The notes beneath the pieces are model-generated. The model did not search any database and was not told the origin of the DNA. It saw nothing but the letters and a program-made list of their open reading frames with translations. This document shows, in pieces, positions 1-11,439 of a DNA stretch of 64,000 bases. How positions within the stretch are numbered: the stretch's first letter is position 1; each line of letters begins with the position of its first letter. Made by a program: the position numbers and the translations under genes. The DNA is from Coptis chinensis (lineage: Eukaryota > Streptophyta > Magnoliopsida > Ranunculales > Ranunculaceae): positions 11,381,501-11,445,500 of the forward strand of contig CM027382.1 of the NCBI GenBank assembly GCA_015680905.1. The letters run 5' to 3'.

Positions 1-293
1 ATAGAGAGCTCCGCTCCTTTTGATGTAATAAACGATGTATTGGAGTAATAGTTACCTTAAACCTTTTGTGGATATGTGTATATACATCTCGGTTATTAGA
101 AAGTGGATTTTGGATATATATGTGGTTGTTGGATGGGTATTTTGCGATGTCCAGGTTTTATGACAGGTTTTCGTATAAGAAACATCGATTAAACAAAGGA
201 AACTCTGACGAAATTCCGTTAGAATTGGGATGGTGTTGGCCTCGAGATTCACTCCTCGTCCTCGGGATGTGTGATGGGTCTCGGGGCGTGACA
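1..293 (+). repeat. 3' end of the 5' LTR (truncated by window edge)
   Basis: This stretch matches 17237-17530 nearly base for base and ends in GGGGCGTGACA, the same end as the 3' LTR, directly before the primer binding site. Only the last tenth of the LTR lies in the window. Confidence 0.95.
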
Positions 294-298
294 AAACT

Positions 299-310
299 TG
301 GTATCAGAGC
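299..310 (+). other. Primer binding site (tRNA-iMet type)
   Basis: TGGTATCAGAGC lies five bases after the LTR end. This is the usual plant primer site complementary to the 3' end of initiator methionine tRNA. Confidence 0.9.
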
Positions 311-744
311 GTCCACTATTAGATCCATCTGGGAGCTGTAGTGGGGGACTCGGTCGCGACGAGTTTCGGAAGTTTTAGTCGAAACCCAATAAAACCCTAA
401 GTAGTGTTTACGTTACGTTAAGCGTTAATATTAGCTGGGCAATAGCAAAACGTCGCACGGTTATTCGTCTTGTCAAGGCTGAGAGCGCGGACACTTGTCG
501 AAAAATTTTGACGAATTGGACACTATATAGTATAAGTGAATTTTTTTTCATGTTCCAGTGGAGAGCGCGACTTGCGCTCTGCTGAAGGCATGTTGGAGCA
601 CTGCCTACACTCTTGTCGTGAGGAAGTTCCAGTAACTTAGCGCACCTCGCGCCGTGACCTGCGCCTCTTGCATAATTTTGAAAACTCTCTCTCTCATTTA
701 TCAAACACTGAGTTAGCTCTTTGTGTATGTGCAGAATAGTTACC

Positions 745-1990
745 ATGGATCCGGAAAGTACTAGTGGTGATGATACTACGGATCGTGGTCGGGAGGACCG
801 AATGGATAGGCTCCTCGCTATGATGAATCAAATGGCTCTGCCAATGTAATCGATGATGAGACTCGATTGAAAGTTTGAGGGCTAGTCGAACGAAGCCAAA
901 CCTCTCCCAACATCCGTGTTATTCCACCGGGCGAATAACACCATAGGTAGCATCCCCAACCGTGAGTGAGAGTTGAGGAGTTCAAAGCCACCGCAAAAGT
1001 CAATCGGGTTTTTAAGTAAATTTCATCGGGTTACGTCCACCTGAATTTGTAGGGTCTTCTGAGGTTAAAGTAGCCGAAGACTGGTTGTTAGACATGTCTA
1101 GTATGCTAGACTCCATGATGTGTACTGATGTGGAACGGGTTACTTTGGCTACCTTCATGCTTAGAGGTGAAGCCAAACACTGGTGGATCAGTGTTAAGGA
1201 TGTGGAGACGTTTCCGATGAGTTGGGCTAAATTTGAGGAACTCTTCCTTTTGAGGTATGTTACCGAGGCGGCGAGATCTAAGAAGCGAATGGAATTCCTC
1301 AAATTGGAACAAGGAAACATGATCGTGGGACAAGACGTCTGAGAAATTCAATCGCTTTTTCATGACGGGGAAGGAGTTGATTTCCACAGAAAAAGCTAAG
1401 GCTAGGAAATTCATTGACAGGCTGAAACCGTATATGTAGAGCAAGATGTCGGTCCTTCAGATCGATTCTTATGCTGAGGCTGTGAGAAGAGCTCAAGGCA
1501 TTGAAAGAGTTGATGATCATTTATTGCTCCAGAGGCAAGAGGTTGGAAGGGTAAGACAAACTTGACATTTCCGTAGTGCGCATGATATGGGAAAGAGGCG
1601 TTTATCAAGGCAAAGTGGTTCCGGTCGCAATGGATGTATAGGCCGGTCATCCAAAGAGCCAATAAAGGAGAGGGCACCAGCCGTGTATTAGGGGTTTGAA
1701 TGTGGTTAGGCCAGCATAGAGTCTACCAATTGCGAGACCAATGAGTGGATCACAGATGGCACCGAGGGTACCTGCTCCTTCTCAAACTAGAGCACCAGCA
1801 CAGAATTTTAGGCCTCCGGGTCAAAGAGCTAGATTGCAATCTGTAATACCGCAAGGCACACAGTCAGGGCGAGATGGTGTGGTTTGCTATGGTTGTGGTG
1901 AAGCTGGGCATATCAGGTGGTTTTGTCCCAAGTCCAATTCGGGGATGGAACAGAGACCACAGGGCAAGGTGTATTATCTAGTGCCAGAGG
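745..1990 (+). pseudogene. Chromovirus gag with CCHC zinc knuckle (fossil)
   Basis: Capsid/nucleocapsid region of the 1-17530 element. A start codon in a good context lies at 745 (MDPESTSG). The conserved retrotransposon gag block is visible around 1085-1340 (GEAKHWW, FEELFLLRY, EFLKLEQG). A CCHC zinc knuckle (CYGCGEAGHIRWFC) is at about 1885-1926. In living relatives gag forms the cytoplasmic particle and the knuckle binds the element RNA. The region is broken. Confidence 0.85.
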
Positions 1991-2079
1991 AAGAAGTTGT
2001 GGATCCTGCATCAGTCCAAGAGGAAGCCACGGTATATAATGCGATGGGGGCAGATATCAGCGCTACCGATCAAGTGGTT

Positions 2080-5000
2080 GAAGGTATGATATGTCTGTTT
2101 ACACATAAGGTGCATGTCCTGTTTGATACGGGTGCTACTCATTCTTTCGTTGCTAAAAATATGGTGGAAATTCTTGGTTTGGATGTAGTTAACACTGGGA
2201 GAAAGCTTATTTTATCCACTCCTTTGGGAAAGAAAACTATGTTCTTCAAAGTGTGTCACCATTGTGTAATAAAGATAGGTGATAGTGAGATGGTAGTTGA
2301 TCTAACGGTGATGGACCTAAAAGATTTCGATATTATAGTAGGGATGGATTTGTTAGGAAAATATCATGTCCATGTAGATTGTTTTGCAAAAATGGTGACT
2401 TTTAGAGTACCGGGGCAGCCTGAGGTTGTGTTTAAAGGGATTAGAAATACGGTATCTCGGGTTGTGAAGGCCAAGTCTGACTTCAAGTATGATAGATACG
2501 GATTGTTAGCTGGTCTTAGTCTCCAAGGGCCGAAGTTCGAATCTTCCGAGCTTGTTCCCGTGGTTCGTGAGTTTGCGCGTTGTTCCCGGATGCATTGCCG
2601 GATTGCCCCCGGCGTGAGATAGATTTTGTAATAGATCTCTACTACCGAACTTCGCCTATTTCGATGATTCCTTATCGAATGGCTCCTCTCGAAATGAGAG
2701 AACTCAAATCCCAATTAGATGAATTGAAAAGATTGGGGTTCATAAGGGAAAGCCACCACCACCTTAGAGCACCGGTGTTATTTGTGAAGAAGAAAGATGG
2801 GTCGCTTAGGCTATGTGTGGATTATCGAAGTTGAATAATGTGACTATCAAGAACAAATATCCGTTGCCTAGGATCAATGACTTATTCGATCGCTTAAAGG
2901 GGTGCCAAGTATTTCTCAAGATAGATCTCATAACAAAGCTACCATCGATGAGAATTCGAGAAGATATATATAAAGAAGATGTTTCCAAACACGGTTAGGG
3001 CATTTTGAGTTTTTGGTGTTACCATTCGGTTTGACAAATGTGCCAGCTGGGTTTATGGATCTCATGCACCGAGTGATGTGGAAATACTTAGATCAATTTG
3101 TTATCGTATTCATAGATGACATTTTGATTTATTCCAAGACTAGGGCTGAACATAAGGAACACTTGAGGATTGTTCTCCAAACCTTAGTTGATCATCAGCT
3201 TTATGCCAAGTTTAGCAAGTGTGAGTTCTGGTTGAATGAGATGAAGTTTTTAGGACATGTTGTATCGGAGAATGGAATAAAAGTTGATCGCTCAAAGATA
3301 GAGGCAAAGAATAATTGGGTCGACCGACGTCGACGGAAAGCAGAAGCTTCTTGGGATTGGCAGGTTATTATCGTCGTTTTGTAGAAGGATTCTCTAGCAT
3401 AGCATCGTCCTTAACTAGATTGACACAGAAGGAGGTGAAGTTTGAATGGACGGAGGCATGCGAAAAAGCTTTTCAAGAGCTAAAGACGCAATTGATAACT
3501 GCGCCAGTTTTGACTATTCCAGATCCGGAGAAGAGTTATGTGATTTACACTGATGCCTCTAACACCGGGTTAGGATGTGTCTTAATGCAAGAAGGCCAAG
3601 TGATAGCGTATGCGTCTAGACAATTGAATGCCCATGAGAAGAATTATCCTACTCATGACTTGGAGTTAGCGGCGATTATTTATGCTTTAAAGATATGGAG
3701 GCATTATGTGTATGGTGAGAAGTTTGAAATATTCTCTGATCACAAGAGTCTCATGTACTTGTTTTCGCAGAAGGATTTGAATATGAGGCAGAGGAGATGG
3801 GTTGAGTACATGGAGGACTATATCGCTCATTGCAATACCATCCGGTAAAGCAAATGTAGTTCTTAGATGCATTGAGTAGGAAGCGAGAACATGTTTGTGC
3901 TCGATGATGATGAAGGAGTGGCAATTGCTTGGAGTCCGCTGCTTCTTATGGTTTTGAAATCACGGAAATGGAAGTGGAGATCCTCGGCGCTCTTTATTTT
4001 TAGCACGGATGACGATGACGCAGAAAACACCTTAGTCCAAGAGATTGTGAATGCCCAAAATACATCGAAGGATGGACCTAGGTACCGAGGATATGTGGAG
4101 AATGCCGAGGATGTGGATTGGGAAAAACACAGAGACGAAAGTATCAGATTCAGAGGAAGAATTTGGGTACCGTTTGATCACTCTCTGAGGAATGATATCT
4201 TGAGCGAAGCACATAGATCGAAGTATACAATTCATCCTGGCGGTACCAAAATGTACAGAGATCTGCGTCATCAGTTTTGGTGGCCGGGTATGAAGCGACA
4301 CATTGCGGAATATGTGAAGAAGTGTGCCACATGCTAACAGGTGAAAGCGGAACACCATAGACCACCTGGTCTTCTTAAACCTCTGGAGATTCCGGAATGG
4401 AAGTGGGAGAATATAACCATGGATTTTGTATCCGGGTTACCGAGGACCAGTGAGGGAATGGATTCTATATGGGTCATTGTTGATAGGTTGACCAAGTCTT
4501 CCCATTTCATACCTGTTAAGACTACTTACTCTACTGAAAAGCTAAGTATAATCTACATGTCAGAGATACTGAGGTTGCATGGGGCACCATTATCGATAAT
4601 TTCAGATAGAGGTACTCAATTTACCGGTTCATTTTGGAGAAGTCTTCAAAGGAAATTGGGGACCAAACTGAAATTCAGTACATCATTTCATCCCAGACCG
4701 ATGGGCAATCGGAAAGAGTCATTCAAATCATAGAGGATATGTTTCGGGCTTATGCGGCTTGATTTTGGGGTAGTTGGAAGACTCATTTGGCGTTGGCTGA
4801 GTTTGCTTACAATAACAGTTACCAATCTAGTATTGGTATGGCACCGTTTGAAGCGTTGTATGGCAGACCTTGCAGAACACCTCTCTGCTAGACTGAAACC
4901 GGAGATAGTATTATGTTGGTGCCAGAGATGGTTAGTGACACCACCGAGAAGATTAGAGTGATACGGAATCGGTTGCTCATAGCCCGTGAGTCGCCGAAAA

Positions 5001-5450
5001 AAGCTATCTGCGGATAGGCGACGCCCTTGGAATTTTATGAAGGTGACAGGGTATTTTTGAAAGTATTTCCGAAGAAGGGAATTCAGAGGTTTGGGATGAA
5101 AGGGAAACTTGCACCTAGATATGTGGGACTGTTTTCGATTATCTAGAAGATCTCGGAGTTGGCGTATAGGCTGGAGTTACCGGAAAGGCTATCACGTGTT
5201 CCATATTTCGATGCTACGCAAGTATGAGCCTGATCCCCTACATGTGGTCGATTTGGAATCGTTAGAATTAGAAGAAGACATTACCTATCCGGAAGGGCCA
5301 GTTCAGATTCTAGATACGAGAAAAAAGAGATTGCGGTCAAAGGTCATTCCGTTGGTAAAGGTATTGTGGAGAAATCACAATGTAGAGGAAGCAACATGGG
5401 AGAAGGAATCGGATATGCGGCAACAATATCCAGAATTGTTCGAGAACTAA
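2080..5450 (+). pseudogene. Chromovirus pol: protease, RT, RNase H, integrase, chromodomain-like tail (fossil)
   Basis: Domains follow in order. The aspartic protease has LFDTGATHSFVA near 2120-2155. Reverse transcriptase (about 2640-3330) has the [12 protein letters not shown] block and the [10 protein letters not shown] catalytic block. RNase H (about 3530-3850) has [10 protein letters not shown] and ends in SDHKSL. Integrase (about 4180-5060) has an HHCC finger ending in KKCATC, then MDFVSGLPR and IISDRGTQFTG from the catalytic core. The end (about 5260-5450) resembles the chromodomain-like tail that directs chromoviruses to heterochromatin. The order PR-RT-RH-IN is Ty3/gypsy. The pol is broken in several places. 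Confidence 0.9.
5448..5450. other. Left target site duplication TAA of the CACTA element
   Basis: TAA directly precedes CACTACTACAG and is repeated at 14360-14362 after the right terminus. Confidence 0.85.
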
Positions 5451-5745
5451 CACTACTACAGAATGACACTTATACCACTGTTTTTAAGTGTGGTATAAAT
5501 ATATTTACCACTGTTATACAACCGTGACAATAGGTGGTGTGGTATATAATAATAGCAAAACTGTGGTAAATATGTTTAACGGATACCACGGTTTTTCAAA
5601 GAACCGTGGTTTTGTATGCCCATTATATACCAATGATTGTCAACGAACCGTGGCATATAAGCTATTGAAACCGTGGTTTATATTAGTGTATGTGTTATAA
5701 TACCGTGGTATATAGTTATACTAAACACTACGGTTTATGCCAAAC
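5451..5745. repeat. CACTA left subterminal repeat region
   Basis: At least eight copies, in both orientations, of a short motif close to ACCGTGGTATA / TATACCACGGT lie within 300 bp. Such subterminal repeats are the binding sites of the CACTA accessory protein in known elements. The mirror region is 14105-14359. Confidence 0.85.
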
Positions 5746-5747
5746 CG

Positions 5748-5749
<2 letters not shown>

Positions 5750-5826
<77 letters not shown>
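5750..5826. repeat. (TA)n microsatellite
   Basis: An uninterrupted AT/TA run of about 77 bp inside the CACTA element. The long YIYIY reading frames across it are artefacts of the repeat. Confidence 0.97.
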
Positions 5827-5831
<5 letters not shown>

Positions 5832-5839
5832 AATAATAA

Positions 5840-6982
5840 TGCTAGCAACAGTCTTCCACTTAAAAACCGACCCTCATAAACAAAATTTACATAAATACTG
5901 TCTACATACAACATTTCCATCTTCCCAACAAATTCCAAAATGTACAATAAACTATCAAACATTGCAAAAAATAATAATAATAAAAAAAACTTCCATTAAT
6001 TTTTGAGTGCACTAAGAAAACAAACTTCAAATTCCTTTTCATGCATAAATTAAAAAGTAAGACTCATAAATTAAACCGGAAGGGTCCAAACATAGCTAAA
6101 ACTCATCCTCATTCGCCTCGAATTTGAAACACCCCATTTTCCTAGATGAACTAAATAATATCGAAGTCGAACACCGTCAAGTTCATCTTATGCGTGTATG
6201 TCTCTTTCAGTTCTAAATTTATTATCCGGATGAGTCAAAGCACAACACTAACAGATTGATTGACAACATCTTTCTCGAGTCTTACACCCGCAGAGTGGAA
6301 TGCATTAAACAATCAGCTACTACCTAATTCTAAATTGTAATTGTAATCTAGAGGGAACTGGGAAGGAACCAAAAAGATTTAGAAATAAATATTTCAAAAG
6401 AACACAAAAACTTAGAAAGCGCAAAACATACCAAACTATGGCTCGGTCGAGGCACAATCACGAACATGATGTGATATTGATGGTAAATCCAGAGGTTGAT
6501 ATCGAACCGTAAGTTTAGCTTGACTTTGATTGGAAAAGTAAAGATTTCTTCGAAAATCTCAATGTATTTTTTTTCAAATAGTCAGTATTTTTTACGCCAC
6601 CATAACTTCATCCGCCATATTCATGGCGAGTTTATCATGATGGAGAAGTATATATTTTCACCACGTGGCATGAAATTTGTGTAATGCTTTATTGGAGCAT
6701 TTTAAGAAAACTTAGAAGCTGGGGGGTTTTCCTTTTCAGAAACACAGAGCGCAAAGGACCATAAGTTTTGTCCTCGGCTTTACCAAACGCAGCCTTACAT
6801 ATCATATATAAGTTAGTAGAGATTCGCCTATGAGTTTGAGAGAACAACACGTAACATTCAACTTTGCTAGAGGCGACATTTTCCCTTGACAAAACCTCGA
6901 TAATCATGGAGTCATGGAGAGATGACAAAGTAACTTAGTTGTAGAGACCCGTGAGGACAAATAGAGAAGAACTAACACATAC
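5840..6982. other. CACTA interior, AT-rich, no confident gene
   Basis: AT-rich DNA between the microsatellite and the first recognisable captured exon. The minus strand around 6740-6950 may hold the continuation of the captured zinc-finger gene (a short CKAAFGK-like stretch), but I cannot fix exon borders. A 24-codon plus-strand frame at about 6439-6513 is probably chance. Confidence 0.4.
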
Positions 6983-8879
6983 CTATTGCAATCTTGCGAC
7001 CGTGATGCATAGTTGTGGTTGCTGCAGTTTGTGCACATCCAATCTCCATCACGCCATTACTTTGCTCTAACACGAGAAAAGATGCATCACAAAATCAAAA
7101 TTTTGAAATATACATGCCTAGACACAGATTTAGAAATTAAATGTAAAATACCTATCACACTTCTTCTATATACACAATACAATTGTGTAAAACTTTAACA
7201 AATTGGGAAGGCTGCATAATGGAAATTGTTTCATGCACTCGCAACACCGGAGCCTAGGTAATTCAAATGATTGAACGATTATTTTTGAGCCGGTTACGCA
7301 TGTAATAATCAAGCAAGAGATTTAGCTATCGAATGTGGTAAGACTATTGATTATTGACAACATTTAGATCCTCTATAGCTAACTTCTCAGGACTCGTGTG
7401 TACTTATTCCTTCACATTTGATTGATTTTCTTCTCCTTAATTATGGTGTTGTTTGTGGAACTGTGGTGTTGATAATTGGTAATTCAAGTTAACATAAAGC
7501 CAAAAAGTTTCATTGGCGGAGTTTAGAGCAAAGAGCTAGTGACTCCTTTACAAAGCACTAAAAGGTGAGAAGTTCTCATATAAGCAAGTGACAAACTAAC
7601 AACAATTTCAAATAACCTAAGCCCACCTTTCCGACGAAAAGAGAACCATCCTAAAATATAGCATTTATCCCTAAAACATAAACCAAGACATATAGTAGCC
7701 TTCCGGATGGCTTATTTGGGCGATTGAAGTTCATGATTGCTCCCTGTGAGAGCCTCACAGGACTCACGAGTCATATCCATTCTACTAATGATGTCACCAC
7801 CTTTACTACAGCCATTGAATTTGAATAAACTTAATGCAATTAGATATAAAAGCAATAAGATAGATGAGCATAACTTTCTAAGGGTCCCCACAAACTTAAA
7901 AGTTAAAGTATTGATCGAGTTAAAATCTTTATAATTACTCTTTGGATAGCATGTCCAATAAATTGGTCCCAGAAAATAAAAAGTGAAAAAAGAGATTCCT
8001 AGATGTTTGTTTCTTTTAATTGTGTTGATTGGTAAAAAATGAGTGAAAAGCCAAAAACAAGGAAACGTAAACCCGGATTACCCTTTTCCAAGAAGTGTAG
8101 GCACCGGTGTGAGCTGTGGTAATCTGCACTTGACCTTGTGAGTTCCAAGGTGTTATGGAGCTTCCATTGCGGTATGGGTAAGGTCCAGATGTCCGATCAT
8201 TGCCGGGGCCTTAATATGCTCATAGCCCCTCGGTATGAAGGCTTTTGATTTGTTTATACTTCCAGAAATAAAATATGCAAGAGAAACAGTCTAATTCCAC
8301 AATATATATAGTTTAACGTGCATTGGTAAATGATTATCTTGTACACTACATACCAGAAAATGATTGTTTATATCTCCTGCATTCAACCTCTTGTTTTCCC
8401 ATTCACCACAAAATTCCTCTGATGCTAATCGCTTTGTCCCATGACCTTTACAACATGAAAAAACAATATAAATAAATTCCATGAGAGAATTGTATATTGG
8501 AAGTATAGTGGTTTCGCCTTCGTATCTACACAACAGTTTTGTGATATAAAACTAGAAATATCATTAAAAAAACATAAGAGACAAAAAAGAATGGGATGTA
8601 TTGCACTTACTTGGAAACATTCCCGCGGATACCGTGTTCACCATGGAAGAGGTTGTACGACGGTAAAGAAGCATTGCATTTTTACAATCGCCAAAATAAC
8701 AAGATGGTATAAGAAAATATAAATCAAGAGAGCACCTTGTGGAATTTGGTACAACTTAGAATAAGATGAACAAGTGTTGTTTAGAATTCTAATACGCTTA
8801 TGTGGAAAATATTACCTCTCCACGAGAGGAATAGTTGTGGAAACCACAATTGCATATCCAATCGCCATCGTCCCATCCG
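6983..8879 (-). pseudogene. Captured host gene fragment with RanBP2-type zinc fingers (multi-exon)
   Basis: On the minus strand three exon-like blocks carry good coding similarity and splice-like borders. Block 1 (8879-8816) encodes GWDDGDWICNCGFHNYSSRGE and is followed by GTAATA. Block 2 (8445-8354) follows ...TAAAG and encodes GTKRLASEEF, GEWENKRLNAGD, then GTATGT. Block 3 (about 7063-6983) encodes WRDGDWMCTNCSNHNYASRS and is followed by GTATGTG. W-x-C-x2-C with an N and aromatic core is the RanBP2/NZF zinc finger, which in plant proteins binds RNA or ubiquitin. A block at 8680-8611 probably completes the first finger (CNA, donor GTAAGT), with one base apparently lost. A TAA codon precedes the last finger and a cysteine spacing is altered, so the copy looks decayed. 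It is not a CACTA transposase gene, so capture from the host is the likely origin (inference). Confidence 0.72.
8080..8215 (-). pseudogene. Probable further exon of the captured zinc-finger gene
   Basis: The minus strand has an open block rich in G, P, S, T, N and Q (GPGNDRTSGPYPYRNGSS, then ITPWNSQGQVQITTAHTGAY). This is the low-complexity linker composition usual between RanBP2-type fingers. It lies between the blocks at 8445-8354 and 7063-6983, in the same direction. No homologue is recognised, so assignment rests on composition and position. Confidence 0.45.
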
Positions 8880-8929
8880 CTAGGAATCGCAGTTTAATTA
8901 GTATTGTTTATATGAGAAAATCCTGAACC

Positions 8930-11430
8930 ATCGCTTCCACCACCTAACGCCGGGTAGCACCAGGTTTGAAGTCCATACCGATCGGCACCTCCAAGCGACC
9001 AAGTAGAATTCAATGGAAGCCGTGGCTATCGAAGTCGGAGACAAGCTTAATGGAATACCTAAGGCTCCAAAATCCTTCCATGGGTATTTCCCCGCAAGAA
9101 GATGTCGAAGGGCGAAGTTCTTACGCCTACGTAAGGTGAAGCCAAGTTCAGTCTTGATACCTATTGATTGGGCATTTAAGTTCAATGAAAATCGCCCAAG
9201 GTGCTCACGCCAAGCAAAGCCGGCAACAACTCCGATCACATCAAGAGTTTTGACGACGGAGTAGTAGTACCTACCGACTCTCGAAGCGAGAGGCCAAAAG
9301 AAGACCAAGGAAGAATGGTCTACCCACTCCAGTCTATCTCTATGATAACTTCGAGTCCAGCCTGTAGATGAGAAAAAGGAGCTACAAAGGAAAATGCCAA
9401 AGATTCCCGAAGACTTGAAGAGAGAGTTGGATGCGAGAACACTATCTCAGATCTCAACGATCCTCGAAGACAACGGTGGCTCACAGATTACAATGAAGAA
9501 CGAGGATACCGATCCGAACAAATGGATTGAAGAACGAAAGGCGGCTCCAAGCAAATCGTTCTTGGATTATTTCTATGGCAAGAGAATCTATACTATATGG
9601 AAGACTATGAGAAAAGACTATCACGAGATCTCCTCGGCTTTCCTCCGTTCGAGCCAATCTACTATGAAGGGAACAAAGATACGATCGCTGCTCCTCTAAT
9701 GTCTACTCAGTCGATCTCCGTGGGCCGTCCCAATTTCTACAAGCAATTGAATTGGACCAACATAGCCAAAAAGGCTATAAACCATCATATTGGTGCGACA
9801 CTTAATGACGATTTGCGTCAAGATACGAAATAGTCCATGAAGAGCTGCAACGAGTGAAAGAAACAATAAAGAAGATTTGCATTGCAGCAGATCAAGCGCG
9901 TGTTGAAGAAGAGATACGATGATGAAGTGCGACAAAAGTAGCAGATCGTTAAAGAAAGCCTTTGACAAAGTTAAAGCTTCAATAAATAGCCCTGTGAACC
10001 CCTCCGGAGATTATGAAAGTAGAGAGGTAGTGAAGAATAGTGCCAAAGACGTCCAAAGTCAAGGAGGAGACAAATTTTTCCAGCCCAAACAGAAGCCGCA
10101 TCTGTCGGCCGGAGTTCGATTGTAACGGGTATCCCGTACTCCTCGACACATTGGTGCGCGATCGACTCTGTAGGAGCACAAAGACAATGAAGAAGGGGCG
10201 TAAGATGAGATTGAGCCCGATCGACGATTAGCACAATGAAGACATGTGAATTCTTGTCCAAGAAGAATCGATCCGAAGATACGTCGACAAGTAGTAATGA
10301 AGATTATCGGCATATCGGATGGCAAAGAAGTACTTTGAAAGACCCCGATCGATCTTGCATTTGGAGATCCAATCAAGGCTCATGATGGATTTAATGATAA
10401 GTCTATCTATCCCCGAGCATTGATGGCCTTCATCCCGAAACAGATTAACGGGATGTTAGGCATGATGATCGCGACCTCAAATGCCTATCTTCACGGAAGA
10501 ATGAAGTCGAAACCGCATATCGACTTATCAATCGGGCGGATTTGTTCCGACGCTGAGAAACCGGTGGGATCATCTACCAAAGGAAGCCAAGGCGCAGATT
10601 GAAGCTTCGTAAGGATTGATCTATCTCCCCGGTCAACTCGCCGAGACTCGGGGAGGACGGCTCCCGAATCCGGTAGATATAATTTACTCACTACAATTCG
10701 GACACACTTCCGGTCCACTAGAAAGTGATGAGAAGAAGCATCGTGCAGCCCTGATGAGCCTAAGGATCAAAAGCCTTGATGAGTATAAGTGGTACAAAGA
10801 CGTTTTTCCTAGAACGCGTCTTCTACATGCCCGACCGCAACCGAAAGCAGTCCGGAAGGAGAAGTTTATCGCAGGATTGCCGAATGGCCTAGGAGATTTG
10901 GTCGAAGCAGGCTAAAAGAAGATGATCTTGACCTAACGACATTTGGTGAGCTCTTTGCGCAGAGATCAGCCATCGATAGAGCGCGTTACGCAGAAGAAGG
11001 TAGAGAATGCCGAGAAGAAAGCTCTTTCTTTGAAAGAACATCCGGCGCGCCTCGGTATTGAGCCCAAAAGGAATGTAAGCCTTCGAAGAGCTATCGACGC
11101 TCAAAGTATCGCCGGAAGCGGTATAAAGAGCAACACGAAAGTGGTCTAGTGAGAAGAAAAAGTTCAGCGAGAAGCATAGCAGCCGCCGCCAAGCAAGGGT
11201 GGCAAGGAAAGGCGTTGTTAAAAGTGCAACAAGATTGGTCACTACGCCAAGGATTGCAAAGCAAAGCGTGTAGGTGCTCTTTGTACAAGACCGAGGAAGA
11301 TACTAGTCGGACATTGCCGATGACGGGCAAGTCACAGAGGCAATCGTCTCGCCAGCTCGATTCCTCATCATCCAATCATCCAAGGTCGAGAAGGAGAGGT
11401 AGGTTTGTCGGTTTAGCCCCGCTTTTAAAG
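8930..11430 (+). pseudogene. Gag/capsid-like fossil with zinc knuckle inside the CACTA element
   Basis: A block clearly richer in G+C than the surrounding CACTA interior. It carries several plus-strand reading frames of coherent composition: an acidic start near 9394 (MPKIPEDLKREL), a hydrophilic helix-prone stretch near 9840-9950, a capsid-like KEKFIAGLPNGLGDLV motif near 10860-10905, and a CCHC-type knuckle (NKIGHYAKDC) near 11230-11260. The order coiled coil, capsid, knuckle is shared by Ty3/gypsy gag and by plant pararetroviruses (Caulimoviridae), and the FIAGLP motif slightly favours the latter. No reverse transcriptase, integrase or LTR is seen next to it. It is broken in many places. 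Family assignment is open. Confidence 0.5.
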
Positions 11431-11439
11431 TAATGAGCC

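Noticed and set aside
5735-6006. Open frames of YIYIY type on both strands
   Set aside because: They are translations of the (TA)n microsatellite.
6496-6684. 62-codon frame in the CACTA interior as a transposase exon
   Set aside because: No TNPA/TNPD motif and low complexity. The strand is opposite to the captured exons.
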